The translations under genes were made by a program, and so were the position numbers. Positions 1-8,851 of a stretch of DNA of 64,000 nt are shown one piece after another. Source of the DNA: Calothrix sp. NIES-4101 (GTDB taxonomy: Bacteria; Cyanobacteriota; Cyanobacteriia; Cyanobacteriales; Nostocaceae); NCBI GenBank assembly GCA_004296455.1, contig AP018277.1, positions 62,001-126,000 of the forward strand. The letters are read 5' to 3'. Numbering within the stretch: the first letter of the stretch is position 1; each line of letters begins with the position of its first letter. A model generated the notes under the pieces. That model ran no database searches. It worked only from the letters and a program-made list of their open reading frames with translations, and was not told the origin of the DNA.

Positions 1-2
1 TT

Positions 3-446
3 CTCACGGAACGAGATTTTGATGCAATTATTTCCCAAGTTAGTCGTCACATCTGTTCGATGGTTGCCGAATTTAACGAATCGATATGCGATGTCCGTAG
101 GACAAGCGAAGTCGATGGCGATATCATCGAGTATATCTCCAACTCCGAACTTAAAAAATATTTCCAATCGGAACTAGAGGAATTTTTAAGCAAAGATTTC
201 ATCGAACAAATTATCCAAAGAACTCACTCAATAATTCATCAATCCGTGCTTCAACCCCGTCATAGCTGGTTAAGTCCAATTTGGGTATTTAAAGGTGGCG
301 ACAAATTTTATATTGTTTCTTCTGCAACGCTCCATGTTGCAATGGAAAATGTTAAAGCACAATACCCCCATATCGTGGGAGAATTGGAAGTAGTAAAAGT
401 AGGTGGTATTCTAGCGCCAAATCAAGTAGTTGAAGTTGATTTTTAA
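3..446 (+). CDS. Hypothetical protein, 5' end outside window
   Basis: The reading frame is open from base 3; the first ATG (position 60) is internal, because the codons before it read sensibly (LTERDFDAIISQVSRH). The true start therefore probably lies upstream of the window. The visible 147 residues are mixed charged helix followed by a beta-rich C-terminus. I do not recognise the family and see no signal peptide or membrane segment. It converges on the broken relaxase on the other strand, and the two ends overlap by 4 bp. Confidence 0.5.
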   Translation, partial: LTERDFDAIISQVSRHICSMVAEFNESICDVRRTSEVDGDIIEYISNSELKKYFQSELEEFLSKDFIEQIIQRTHSIIHQSVLQPRHSWLSPIWVFKGGDKFYIVSSATLHVAMENVKAQYPHIVGELEVVKVGGILAPNQVVEVDF

Positions 447-1020
447 AGTTCGAGTTCGCTTTGCTTTTTCTTTTCCAACGGTTGCTTTTGATTCTCCTGC
501 TGTAGTGCTAAAGCTGCCCTTACCATTAACTCCTTAATCTCAGCTTGGGTACGCTCGATCACGCTAGCATTAATAATTCCTTGAATTTCTTCAGGCGGTC
601 TTCCCAATTGCAACAATCGTTTGACAATTAAATAATCCCGTTCCCCATCATTAAATTGCTCTAATTTTGAACAAATTTGTTGATATATCAGTTGCCACTG
701 CTGCTTTTGCGAAACCACTTCGTCATGGGATTCGCAATTTGTAATTTGTGATGTAATTGGAAATTGTTCGGTCACAATATTTTGATTTTCTAGATTCAAT
801 AATTGTCCGGTCACAGTATTTTGATTTTCTTGGTTCAATAATTGTTTGGTAACAATATTTTGATTTTCTCGATTCAACAATTGTTCGGTAGCAGTATTCT
901 CATTTACCCGATTCAATAATTGCTCGATCGCTTGATCGTCCCGTTGTGATTGATAACTCACACCCTTGTGTTTTTGCAAACCAGGGAAAGTATATGCCGC
1001 ACCCAAATGGGAACCACTAA

Positions 1021-1048
1021 AAGCCTGCCCCAAAAAGCCTGCCCCAAA
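1021..1048. repeat. 14-bp tandem duplication causing a frameshift
   Basis: The unit AAGCCTGCCCCAAA occurs twice in tandem (1021-1034 and 1035-1048) inside the relaxase gene. Fourteen is not a multiple of three, so the duplication splits the reading frame. Both frames are clean on their own sides, which suggests a recent event. Confidence 0.85.
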
Positions 1049-1397
1049 AAGCTATAACTAATCCCCTTCGACTTGCCATTGCGGGTAAAACCGTGGCGAA
1101 TTTCTACCCCTTCTGTTTGCAATCGCTCGATAAACATTGGCATCGTCAGATAGTCACTTGTGGAATCATGCTCTTTTAAAGCCGTGACGCGATCGATAAT
1201 TTTCTGCAACTGCATCTTAACTGGCAATTCCGGTGGATTATCTCTCAACCCCAAATCGTACTCTCCTTGCTCCCGCTCGATTCTGCGGTGCTGTCCCGTG
1301 GTAGCGGTGCGCTCTAATTTTTCATGACTTCCCCGAACTGACTGCAAATTATAATCCCGCTCCAACTGCCGGACAACTGCCTCGCTGCGTTTATAGT

Positions 1398-1577
1398 CTA
1401 CCCCTGTTAAGGTGTACCAATAATGTACTAGCCAGAAGTCCCATTCTTACGTTCTACCTCTAATCGCAGAACCTAAATTTTTAACGCAAGCATTATTTTT
1501 TGCCTTCAATTTTTAATGGATGCGGTGCTGAAACCCCTATAAATCGTCAGTACAAATGTTCACCTTAACAGGGGTAG
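1398..1577. mobile_element. 180-bp MITE inserted in the relaxase gene
   Basis: The element has perfect 17-bp terminal inverted repeats CTACCCCTGTTAAGGTG and is flanked by an exact 8-bp target duplication TTTATAGT (1390-1397 and 1578-1585). It has no open reading frame of useful size and so would need a transposase supplied in trans. I saw no second copy with these ends in the window. Confidence 0.85.
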
Positions 1578-2035
1578 TTTATAGTCCCAACCATCGTGGA
1601 CGCATCTACCATTATCTAGAGAAATCCGACTGGCGACAATATGAATGTGGTCGTTATCCCTATCACTGTGACGGTAAACCACATATTGATTATTATGAAA
1701 ATTCATCTCAGTTAGATAGCGATCGCTAATTTCGTTCCATTGCTCGTCCGATAAATATTCCCCAGGAGCCAACGAAAGCGAAACATGGTAAACAGCCCTT
1801 TCCACATTTGGGTTTAACTGCCGGGAAAACCTAAACTCGGCTGCTAACTCTCGCGGGTTGCGTCCCGACATATTTCCACCAATGCGCCCGGCTTCCTCCT
1901 TGTTCTCCACATATTCGAGCAAGCCACGAAAACCCCGTCCTTTACGTTGTTTGGCAATCATTTCTCTTTCCTTGGCTGGTGCTAGAAATTATCGGGTAAG
2001 ACGAGCTGCCGTTGCTCCTCATAACAACTGGGCAG

Positions 2036-2127
2036 ATTGGACGGCGAAGCGGAGTGGGTTTGTGCGGGCTTGACTATCCGCGCAGCCAACCCTAAATCTT
2101 GATGCCCGTACAAACCTACCGTCCAAT
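2036..2127. other. Inverted repeat between mobC and relaxase, possible oriT
   Basis: ATTGGACGG (2036-2044) is mirrored by CCGTCCAAT (2119-2127). Further inside, GGTTTGTGCGGG is mirrored imperfectly by CCCGTACAAACC, so the region could fold into a long hairpin. It lies in the roughly 210 bp between mobC and the relaxase start, a common place for oriT, but I see no recognisable nic consensus. It could instead be a degenerate interspersed repeat; the arms also carry GCGAAGCGG-type motifs common in cyanobacteria. Confidence 0.35.
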
Positions 2128-2171
2128 CAGCGAAGCGGTGCCCCAGTTGCGCGAACGACAGTGCCGAACTG

Positions 2172-2567
2172 TTAAAATTCATCCTCCTCCCCATTATCCC
2201 AATCCTCTTCATCCTCTTCCCCCAATTGCGACTTGTCACAACCGACAATTTCCCGACGTATTTGGTGCAATAATTCCCCAAGCGCTTCCAATTTAGCCAT
2301 ATCTATACGTGGTTTTTGTCCCAATGCGATCGCAGTATTAGCAGCTTTGGTCAATTGATTGATGTTATTCCCGATTTTTCCCAGTTCGACGTAAGTTTGG
2401 ACGGCTATCTTTGTTGTTCGTTTGGGTAACGGACGCAGTAGGGCATTGCGTCGAAATAATTCCGAGCATGATAGTCCCGCTTGGGATGCTCGCGAATGAA
2501 TCATTTCAAATTCCACCTCCGACACTCGGATTTGCATTATTTTGGTGCGAACTATTGAATTTGACAT
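2172..2567 (-). CDS. mobC: MobC-like relaxosome accessory protein
   Basis: The sequence begins with a ribbon-helix-helix-type stretch (KIMQIRVSEVEFEMIHSRAS) followed by the MobC signature LGKIGNNINQLTKAAN and ends in an acidic tail (EEDEEDWDNGEEDEF). MobC proteins bind near oriT and help the relaxase open the strands. I place the start at 2567 (MSNSIVRTK) because the preceding 22 codons look non-coding. It is upstream of, and co-directional with, the broken relaxase. The gene itself looks intact. Confidence 0.75.
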   Translation of the reverse strand: MSNSIVRTKIMQIRVSEVEFEMIHSRASQAGLSCSELFRRNALLRPLPKRTTKIAVQTYVELGKIGNNINQLTKAANTAIALGQKPRIDMAKLEALGELLHQIRREIVGCDKSQLGEEDEEDWDNGEEDEF

Positions 2568-2703
2568 AGTTAAACCAAAAATAAAAGTGCGTTTGTCTAT
2601 GTGTTGTGAATATTTGGATTTTGCGATGTGCAAAGCTTAACGCTCGATTTCTGCCTCGATACCTATCTAAATTAATCCATAGGAGCAGTACATAATACAC
2701 CAT

Positions 2704-3298
2704 TTGATACCTGTCTCGATTTACATCTAAACAACGTGTCTCAACTGTGTTTTCATTGGGGGTTTCTTAAGGGGGTATCCCCCTTGAGCCAGCCTGCCCG
2801 TACCGAGCGTGAGCGATGGGAAAACGTAAGTTTTAGGGCATGGCTGGCTCCCCACCAAGACCACGGGAGAACGAGTAAACCCTCGGAGAACCAAGACTGT
2901 GGGAGAACAAGTTAGGACTGGAAGAAAACGAGAGAAATAGAAATAATCGAGGCTAGAGAAGAAATCAGAGAGATATTGATTTAGGAAATATGATGCCGAA
3001 AATAATTAAATTTTATGAGATTTTGAGTATGTTGATAGTTGAGTCTTAAGATTTTTTTTAATGAGATATTGGACAATATTCTAACTAAATTTTCCGCTCA
3101 AAGCTCAGTGTAACTAAATTTATATTCATGAAAGTATAATTTTAGTAATCAGGATAAAAAATCTATATCTTTAGTCATCAATTTACCCAAATATTTCCAG
3201 TTAAAGTAAAAAAATATTGCAGCATAGAACATAAATACTTAATTAAGCTAGAACAAGAAAGAGGAGATTGTTTAGTCTTTATCTGGAGTATTTTATCG
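2704..3298. other. Intergenic region with hairpins and short repeats
   Basis: No gene is seen. It contains the perfect palindrome GGGGGTATCCCCC (2771-2783) and an imperfect hairpin with arms 2786-2799 and 2836-2850 (GAGCCAGCC / GGCTGGCTC). Three loosely repeated GGAGAAC(G/C/A)A motifs follow at about 2870-2915. It separates divergent mobilization-type genes, so promoters are expected, but none is clear. Confidence 0.4.
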
Positions 3299-3907
3299 GT
3301 GATGTCGGAGAGAATTTCTAAAGCCAAAATACCAGAGGCGTTGGATGCGTTAAGGGCTTTGAGTGCCAAGGAATTAGATGACGTATCGGCGCGGGATGCC
3401 ATCAGGAAGATGCGCCGTCAAATCGAGCGCGTATTGCGGTTGGGTTACACCTACGAGGAAGTATCTGCAACGTTGGCAGGTTTGGACATCAATATTAGTG
3501 GAGAAAGGATTAAATACCTATTGAACGATATCCGCAAGAAAACTCGTAAAAAATCTAAGGTATCTAGGGATGATGGGGTAGAGAAAAATTCGGATGAGAT
3601 AGATATTCCTGAAAATTCGGAAATGAAAGAAAGTTCGCAGTTAAATACAAGCTGGGAAAGAAATCAAAAATCTGGAGTAAATCAAAGCTCGGAAAACAAT
3701 CAAAATTCAGGAGTTAATAAACACTCGGAAGCAAGAGAAATATCAGCCGCATCTACCTCACCAACATTTACAAGAAATAATCAAAAATCGTCTTCCAGCG
3801 AACCGGATAAGCAACTTTCAACTGCAAAGCCAAAGAACGATAAAAATAATTCTCGCGATGATATAGCGTTTCCTATGCTAGTGAGGTACAGTAACAGCAA
3901 TGAGTAA
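3299..3907 (+). CDS. Putative DNA-binding plasmid protein, 3' end replaced by IS630
   Basis: The first 80 residues are helical (RDAIRKMRRQIERVLRLGYTYEEVSATLAGLDINISGERIKYLL). The pattern of a helix, a G-[YW]-[TS]-Y-x-E-[IV] turn and a second helix ending in KYLL resembles small mobilization/transfer accessory proteins. A low-complexity S/N/K/E tail follows with repeats such as SENNQNSGVN. Host sequence ends at about 3863, where IS630 copy A inserted into a TA dinucleotide; the last 14 residues come from the IS. The missing native C-terminus is not visible on the far side of the IS. The family assignment is tentative. Confidence 0.5.
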   Translation: MMSERISKAKIPEALDALRALSAKELDDVSARDAIRKMRRQIERVLRLGYTYEEVSATLAGLDINISGERIKYLLNDIRKKTRKKSKVSRDDGVEKNSDEIDIPENSEMKESSQLNTSWERNQKSGVNQSSENNQNSGVNKHSEAREISAASTSPTFTRNNQKSSSSEPDKQLSTAKPKNDKNNSRDDIAFPMLVRYSNSNE

Positions 3908-4475
3908 ACCAATTACGAATTTCATTTAAAGAGACTTTATTAAAAGCTATTTCAATAGCTTGTGCCAAATCTGGGTAAGTTCGGGCACCAATAGAACGTA
4001 GTGTCTCTTTAATTTTTGACCAGCAATTTTCAATTGGTGAAAACTCAGGAGAGTATGGTGGTAAATAAATTAATATAGCTCCTGCATCTTCAATCAATTT
4101 CTCAATATCTTTACCTAGATGAATAGAGCAATTATCCATAACAACACAAGCACCCTTCCAAAGTTTTGGGACTAATTTTTGAGAAATAAAAGCTTCAAAT
4201 GTTAATCCATCAGTTGCACCCAAAATACTATATTGAGCAATGAGACCTCTCATACCTATTGCACCAATTAAAGAAACATTTTTGCTACGTTTATGGGGAC
4301 GTTTACTATACGCCCTTTTTCCTTTACGGGCACGAGCATTTTTTCTTATTAAAGACAAATTAACACCTGCTTCATCAATAAATATAAGGTTTTCAGGCAA
4401 AATGGCTTGAATTCTTAACCAAAACTCTACTCTTAACTTCTGAACTCTTTCAGTTTCTTTTTCCGAAGCGTGCAA
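3873..4475 (-). CDS. IS630 transposase catalytic frame (DDE), copy A
   Basis: 200 residues with the IS630 DDE core: FIDEAGVNLS (first Asp), VVMDNCSIHLG (second Asp) and PPYSPEFSPIENCWSKIK (Glu). It begins at a TTG inside the overlap with the helix-turn-helix frame, so it is probably made mainly as a frameshift fusion. All catalytic residues are present, so copy A could be active. Confidence 0.85.
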   Translation of the reverse strand: MHASEKETERVQKLRVEFWLRIQAILPENLIFIDEAGVNLSLIRKNARARKGKRAYSKRPHKRSKNVSLIGAIGMRGLIAQYSILGATDGLTFEAFISQKLVPKLWKGACVVMDNCSIHLGKDIEKLIEDAGAILIYLPPYSPEFSPIENCWSKIKETLRSIGARTYPDLAQAIEIAFNKVSLNEIRNWFTHCCYCTSLA

Positions 4476-4827
4476 TGTTTTTTTTTACCGTGATGCCTAT
4501 CTTCTTTAACATTCTATCGACTGTTGAGCGACCGATAAGAACACCTGTTTTTTGTTCTAAAGAAATACGAATTTCTGCCAACGTAGCATCATTATTTGCT
4601 TCTACAATTTCTTCAAGAATTTTTAATTGCTGTTCGTTTAATTTCGGTGGAGTTTGCTCTTCCCTCACTTTCGGAGCAATATTTCCTGTTTCTCGATATT
4701 GTTTGAGTATTTTTTGAACAAAGCTTAAAGCAACTTTAAATCGAGTTGCAAGCTCGCGTTGTGATATTTTATCTTCGAGATAGGTATCAACTATCTTCTG
4801 GCGTAAGTCAATTGAGTATGGTTTCAT
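4450..4827 (-). CDS. IS630 transposase N-terminal frame (HTH), copy A
   Basis: 125 residues with two helix-turn-helix segments (SQRELATRFKVALSFVQKIL and a second one ending in RSTVDRMLKKIGI), the DNA-binding half of an IS630 transposase. It overlaps the catalytic frame by 26 bp around a run of nine A residues on the coding strand. Transcriptional slippage or a ribosomal frameshift there would yield the fused enzyme. Confidence 0.85.
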   Translation of the reverse strand: MKPYSIDLRQKIVDTYLEDKISQRELATRFKVALSFVQKILKQYRETGNIAPKVREEQTPPKLNEQQLKILEEIVEANNDATLAEIRISLEQKTGVLIGRSTVDRMLKKIGITVKKNIARFGKRN

Positions 4828-4893
4828 TTAGAATTTTTACCAGATGCACTACCTGATTAAATATCGTACCTCATCAGACTGAGAAGCGCTATA

Positions 4894-5497
4894 ATACCAA
4901 TTCCTTCGCCTTCCAGCCCCAATTAATAGATAACGAGGATTTATAGAATGAATCAACTGACAAGGAAGAAAGTATAGCGGCGTTGTAGGGAGAAATTTTT
5001 TAGAAATAATACACGGGAGAATAAACAACAGGACGGAAGCGGAAGTAAAAATACTCAATTACAGATGAGTTGTAGAAATAATTAATGGGAGCATCCAATG
5101 AATGGAGGAACCATAATTATTTGACCCCATAAACTTTACTATATGGTGTGTCTATAAAAGTCTATCCGCCAAAAGTGATGCACCATAATTAATCGTCAAA
5201 AAGTCATGAAAGAAATTAATGAATTACAAATTACATAAGTTTGTAGAAAATTAACCTCACTTAATCAATCGCGCAATGCTCTAAACGTAAAAAATTTGGG
5301 CTCTTCAGTTCTTTTTATGGAAAACTTAGCTAAAAATCCTTGAAAGCCTTATTACATAGGAATTTAGCCTCAAAAAGTATCATAGTTGCTTGTAATCATT
5401 GTTTTGTAAGGGTTTTACTGCAAAAAAACCTCAAGCTCCATAAAACTTGCCGAAGAGCCAAAATTTGTAAACACCCAATAATTTGGAGAATTTATAA
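4894..5497. other. Intergenic region with a MITE and an interspersed repeat
   Basis: No convincing gene is present. 5299-5459 is a 161-bp MITE. The stretch around 5091-5190 resembles 23794-23900: both start GGGAGCATCCA, then share ACTATATGGT and GTCTA(T/A)AAAAGTC, which suggests a dispersed regulatory or recombinase-linked sequence. Confidence 0.4.
5299..5459. mobile_element. 161-bp MITE, copy 1
   Basis: The ends are inverted (GGCTCTTC ... GAAGAGCC, with the match extending imperfectly through TTTTATGGA), and the element is flanked by an exact 8-bp target duplication AAAATTTG (5291-5298 and 5460-5467). By eye the sequence is the same as the copy at 26833-26993. It ends only 38 bp before the start of the ParA-like gene, so it may supply or disrupt that gene's promoter. 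Confidence 0.85.
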
Positions 5498-6355
5498 ATG
5501 GTTGTAAAAGCAAAGCCAAATAGCGATACGCAAATAAACAACAAACAAGCCACTAATCAACAAACGAATAATCAACAGAATAACAGACCAAATACCCCAC
5601 AAGAATCTTCCCAACAAACCAAAACAGCACAAAAATATAACGGAAGATTAGTATTAGTAACAGGGGATAAGGGAGGCACAGGTAAAAGCGTGATGGCAAG
5701 ACTTCTTTTAGACATCTACCGCCACAAAAACATCGACTGTATCGCCTACGAATGCGACCAATCCAACCCCCAACTATACCGACACTACAAAAATATTCCC
5801 CCCGGAGTCCAAACCTTAAAACTAAACCAACGCGGTGGTGCGGATGCTTTACAAGATGATTTAGAACGCTTTTCCCCCAAAGTTTCCCTGGTGGATTTAC
5901 CTGCGGGAGCCGCCGAATATTTTGAATCCGTCGCATCCGATATTCATCTTTTCAAAAATGCAGAAATTATGGGGTATCGCATCACAATGGTATCCGTACT
6001 GGGAAGAGTCAAAGATAGCGTCGTCCAGTTAAAACGGTTAGTAGATTTTTGCGACTCGCGTGTCGATTATGTGGTGGCTAAAAATCTTTATTGGGGTGAA
6101 GATAAAAAATTTATCAGGTATAACGATTCCAAAATACGACAAGTTTTATTAAATGAACTGGGTGCAGTGGAAATTTTATTGCCCGATTTATACGATAATC
6201 TTTTCGATTTTATCGACTCCCAAGATTTAACCTTCCGCGAAGCCCTCGAACACGATGGTTTAACCGTGAGTAATCGATCGCGCATTTTTGATTGGGTTAA
6301 TAAAGCCGAAACTCAATTGCAGACAGCCGCATGGATGCTGGGATTAGATGTTTGA
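5498..6355 (+). CDS. ParA/VirC1-like P-loop ATPase
   Basis: 285 residues. A Gln/Asn-rich leader of about 48 residues precedes a deviant Walker A motif, VTGDKGGTGKSVMARLL, and a Walker B-like SLVDLPAG. Such MinD/ParA-family proteins on mobilizable plasmids (VirC1/MobD type) position the relaxosome or the plasmid. It is distinct from the short ParA at 9751-10353. A GGAG-like ribosome site (TTTGGAGAATTTATAA) precedes ATG. The mobilization role is inferred from neighbours only. Confidence 0.7.
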   Translation: MVVKAKPNSDTQINNKQATNQQTNNQQNNRPNTPQESSQQTKTAQKYNGRLVLVTGDKGGTGKSVMARLLLDIYRHKNIDCIAYECDQSNPQLYRHYKNIPPGVQTLKLNQRGGADALQDDLERFSPKVSLVDLPAGAAEYFESVASDIHLFKNAEIMGYRITMVSVLGRVKDSVVQLKRLVDFCDSRVDYVVAKNLYWGEDKKFIRYNDSKIRQVLLNELGAVEILLPDLYDNLFDFIDSQDLTFREALEHDGLTVSNRSRIFDWVNKAETQLQTAAWMLGLDV

Positions 6356-6795
6356 GAGAAGGAGTAGGGGAAAGTTTGATTTTTTAAATTAAGTAACCAA
6401 ACAGAATTAATTACACAATGTCATTGCGAATGTAGCGAAGCGAAATGTAGGCGGAGCCTTCCCGCAGGGTAGCAATCGCAAGCTTTATAACTACCTCGCT
6501 TTACTCACAATAAGTGTAAATATAGGACTCACATTTGATTTCTGAAAATCTAAATTATCTGGAAGCTTGCCGTATAAAGCTTTGTTGCTCAGTATACTTA
6601 GCAAGATTCAAGTGTGATTCCTATATTTTTGTTTATCTACTTACTCAGTAGTAAGCGTCAAAACCTTTATTTACGGGAGCAGGCAATAAAAATCGGGTAG
6701 ATTTATTTCGCGTTTTTTAACTCCATCCGGTTTTTTTACTTATATACGAGTTCGAGCGGGCAAGTTCAAATATTCCTCTATCTGACATCCTATCT
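6356..6795. other. Intergenic region with a cyanobacterial interspersed repeat
   Basis: No gene is seen. 6418-6485 carries the familiar mosaic GAATGTAGCGAAGCG ... CCCGCAGGGTAGC, a short dispersed repeat type that recurs at 22380-22440 and 62110-62230. The remainder is AT-rich and probably contains the promoter of the downstream gene. Confidence 0.4.
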
Positions 6796-7791
6796 ATGCC
6801 AACGAACAATAACAAAAACTCAAGACAGGATAAACCGCAACCATCCCACCTCGATAAGCTCCTGGAAAACAAACCACCGGAGTTTCAAGCTAAAGTGCTG
6901 AGGTTTGCCCTGGACTCGGAAATGAAGGAAGATGACCCAGCATTTCGCTTGGTGCAATATATCGGCTATTTATCCCAACTCACCGAAACCGCACCCAGCG
7001 AATGGAAACAATTATTCAAAAAACTCCAAGGAGAACTATCCGAGTGGACGGAACTAACAGCAGAACAACTAGCTTATTCAGCCGACCAAAGCGAAGCGAT
7101 CGACAACCTAGCTCAAAGCTGCAACAGGCTTGGGACAGCCTTGAACGCCTTAGATTTAACCTCGCAGCAACAGTTACAGCAATTAACAACCTTGAGCGAA
7201 GCCTCACCGAGTTTGAGCTACGTCGCTCAGGAGATACCGACGCTGAAAGAATTATTGAAGAAATCCAACCAAACCCTCTCCCACTCCCAAACATCGACGG
7301 TGGAATTATCGCGATCGCAAATGGCACAATTGCAACGAGAAATAGCCCTGGAGATAGAGAGCCGGAATTTGACTTCGATGAGGAGAGAGATAGAGGATTT
7401 AGCCCGGAACCAGAGACAAATGATGGGGATGTTGGAGGAGCTAACCCAGAAGAAACGCCAGAGAATCAGCCCTCCAGGAATATTAACGAGGATTTGGGAA
7501 AGGGGAGCGAACGACTTTCGTCGCGCAAGCTTCGCGGTTTTGACTTGGATTTGTAGGTTGGATTGGCAGTTTATCTGGGTAATGGCGATGGTGTTGGCAT
7601 TTATTGCCGTACCCATAGCTTTGGTAGTGAGGATGAATCCATACAGCCAACCCGCGATTTCCTTGGAAACTGTGGATAAGCAAGTTCGGGATACATATAT
7701 GCAGGTTAATAATGCCAATGTCAGGTTACAGCGAATTGAGAAATACCTGGGTACCCAGCCAAAATCAAAATTGAAGTCAAAGGAGAAATGA
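6796..7791 (+). CDS. Plasmid coiled-coil membrane protein (possibly DUF6753 type)
   Basis: 331 residues. A hydrophilic, mostly helical N-terminal two-thirds has coiled-coil character (about 120-230, for example EIESRNLTSMRREIEDLARNQ), then one transmembrane segment near 260-285 (FIWVMAMVLAFIAVPIALVV) and a short helical tail ending KYLGTQPKSK. The tail codons for LGTQ are exactly the palindrome CTGGGTACCCAG (7747-7758) that is repeated in parB. It follows the ParA/VirC1-like gene, so a role in plasmid transfer or maintenance is plausible. The family name is from memory and uncertain. Confidence 0.6.
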   Translation: MPTNNNKNSRQDKPQPSHLDKLLENKPPEFQAKVLRFALDSEMKEDDPAFRLVQYIGYLSQLTETAPSEWKQLFKKLQGELSEWTELTAEQLAYSADQSEAIDNLAQSCNRLGTALNALDLTSQQQLQQLTTLSEASPSLSYVAQEIPTLKELLKKSNQTLSHSQTSTVELSRSQMAQLQREIALEIESRNLTSMRREIEDLARNQRQMMGMLEELTQKKRQRISPPGILTRIWERGANDFRRASFAVLTWICRLDWQFIWVMAMVLAFIAVPIALVVRMNPYSQPAISLETVDKQVRDTYMQVNNANVRLQRIEKYLGTQPKSKLKSKEK

Positions 7792-8080
7792 GTTTTGTGA
7801 TTGAGTGCGATCGCCAATTAGAAAACCTAACTTTACAGCAGTTATCCTTCTATTGTCACTTTAGGCAGAGGAAAAATAGAAATATGGGTAGTTCTGTTCA
7901 TCAAAAATAGAGTCAGTGAAGTCCCTTAATGATGCGTATTAGCTTTGAAAAACCGTCTGGATGCAGAAGGAATCGGGATATAATGAAGAAACAATGTCTC
8001 AGATAGACGAAGAGCTAAAAAATAATTACCTTTTTATTTATTAATAGAATCTATAGTAAAGTGTGCGTTTAAACATTGCC

Positions 8081-8395
8081 ATGACACAACTATCCCAAGC
8101 ACGACACAGCACCTTGCCCCGCAAGCCAATATCACCTGAAGAATTAGCTAGTCGTCAACAACAACGCCATGACCTAGCAGCGCGGTGTCGCGTTGTTTTC
8201 GTTCGTCTGCGTCCCAGTTTGATTGAGACTCACTATAACTGGTATATTGCCATAGACCCGGATACCCAAGAGTATATTCTCGACCCCACTTTTGACGGAA
8301 TCACAAAAAAAGTTGTAGAAACATACGGCTACAGTCATGAGCCAAAGTTAACTATGTTCCGGCTCAATGATACGGGTTCTTGCGGAAAAATATGA
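8081..8395 (+). CDS. Small protein of a cyanobacterial protease-linked module
   Basis: 104 residues with no membrane segment. I use the ATG at 8081 (MTQLSQARHST) rather than the in-frame GTG at 8063. The stop overlaps the start of the next gene in an ATGA (8392-8395), implying translational coupling. Such small proteins often sit directly before a single-domain retropepsin-like protease in cyanobacteria; whether the pair acts as a toxin-antitoxin unit is not established here. Confidence 0.6.
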   Translation: MTQLSQARHSTLPRKPISPEELASRQQQRHDLAARCRVVFVRLRPSLIETHYNWYIAIDPDTQEYILDPTFDGITKKVVETYGYSHEPKLTMFRLNDTGSCGKI

Positions 8396-8782
8396 TAGAT
8401 GGGCGATTTGGTGACAACAAGGAATTGTTTTTTGAAATTCAGCTTGTTGCTGCCAATGATGAAGAATTTTTGGTTGAAGCTTTATTTGATACTGGCTTTA
8501 CGGATGGTTGGTTAGCTGGATGCCTAAGACTTGGACGCTTTGGGATGGTCTTTAATGGCTTTACAGGTAGAAATGACTACAGCACAAGGTTCGGCACGAT
8601 TTGATATTTATTCGGGCAAAGTGATTATTGATGGTATAGAGGTAATGGTTCCCGTCCATGTTGGTGATAATCTTCCCGAAACTATTATGGGTTCCTTTTG
8701 GTTGGGGATTATGCGGCTGGTCGCCGATAACCCCAATGGGGTATTGACCCTTGAGATGGTAGAGCCTCAAGGAAACGCCTGA
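8392..8782 (+). pseudogene. Retropepsin-like (clan AA) aspartic protease, frameshifted
   Basis: The first part contains the catalytic motif LFDTGFTDGWLA, but the frame is lost at about 8518. The rest (LDALGWSLMALQVEMTTAQG ... GSFWLGIMRLVADNPNGVLTL) continues in another frame up to 8782 and also has a TAA between GAT GCC and GAC TTG. The two halves together match the usual roughly 125-residue length of the family. The gene is therefore probably dead, although its coupled upstream gene is intact. Confidence 0.7.
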
Positions 8783-8851
8783 TATTTAAGTTAGATATTC
8801 GACGCGCGGTAAACGGAGCTTCATCCCGGATGCATATCGCACTCCACCAAG

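Larger units (their letters stand above)
443..1961 (-). pseudogene. Plasmid relaxase, broken by a MITE and a frameshift
   Basis: The N-terminal part (1961 down to about 1578) is a relaxase/mobilization nuclease domain with the three-histidine metal motif (DRDNDHIHIVASRI, about residues 99-112). Such enzymes nick oriT and carry the strand into the recipient. The frame then stops inside a 180-bp MITE (1398-1577). Removing the MITE and one 8-bp target copy rejoins WDYK to RSEAVVRQLERDYN without a frame change. A second lesion, a 14-bp tandem duplication at 1021-1048, shifts the frame; deleting one copy rejoins SYSFLGQAF to SGSHLGAAYTFPG. The distal part carries about four imperfect 14-residue repeats around QLLNxENQNxVT. 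It is almost certainly inactive unless both lesions revert. MobC lies upstream. Confidence 0.85.
3864..4891 (-). mobile_element. IS630-family element, copy A (1028 bp)
   Basis: It is bounded by imperfect terminal inverted repeats of about 26 bp starting TAGCG(T/C)TTC and by a TA target duplication (3862-3863 and 4892-4893), as expected for the IS630/Tc1/mariner superfamily. It carries two overlapping minus-strand frames. Closely matching copies lie at 29803-30806 and 34070-35098. Confidence 0.9.

Noticed and set aside
1982-2281. 99-codon frame between mobC and the relaxase
   Set aside because: It overlaps the 3' end of mobC in another frame and consists of repeat sequence without a plausible protein signature.
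4849-5058. 69-codon frame beside IS630 copy A
   Set aside because: Starts in host flank and ends inside the IS; hydrophobic but with no supporting start signal.
7002-7556. 184-codon frame overlapping the 331-residue coiled-coil gene
   Set aside because: The antisense strand is equally free of stops here, so composition explains it; the host gene has better coding features (coiled coil and membrane segment) and no ribosome site precedes the internal frame.
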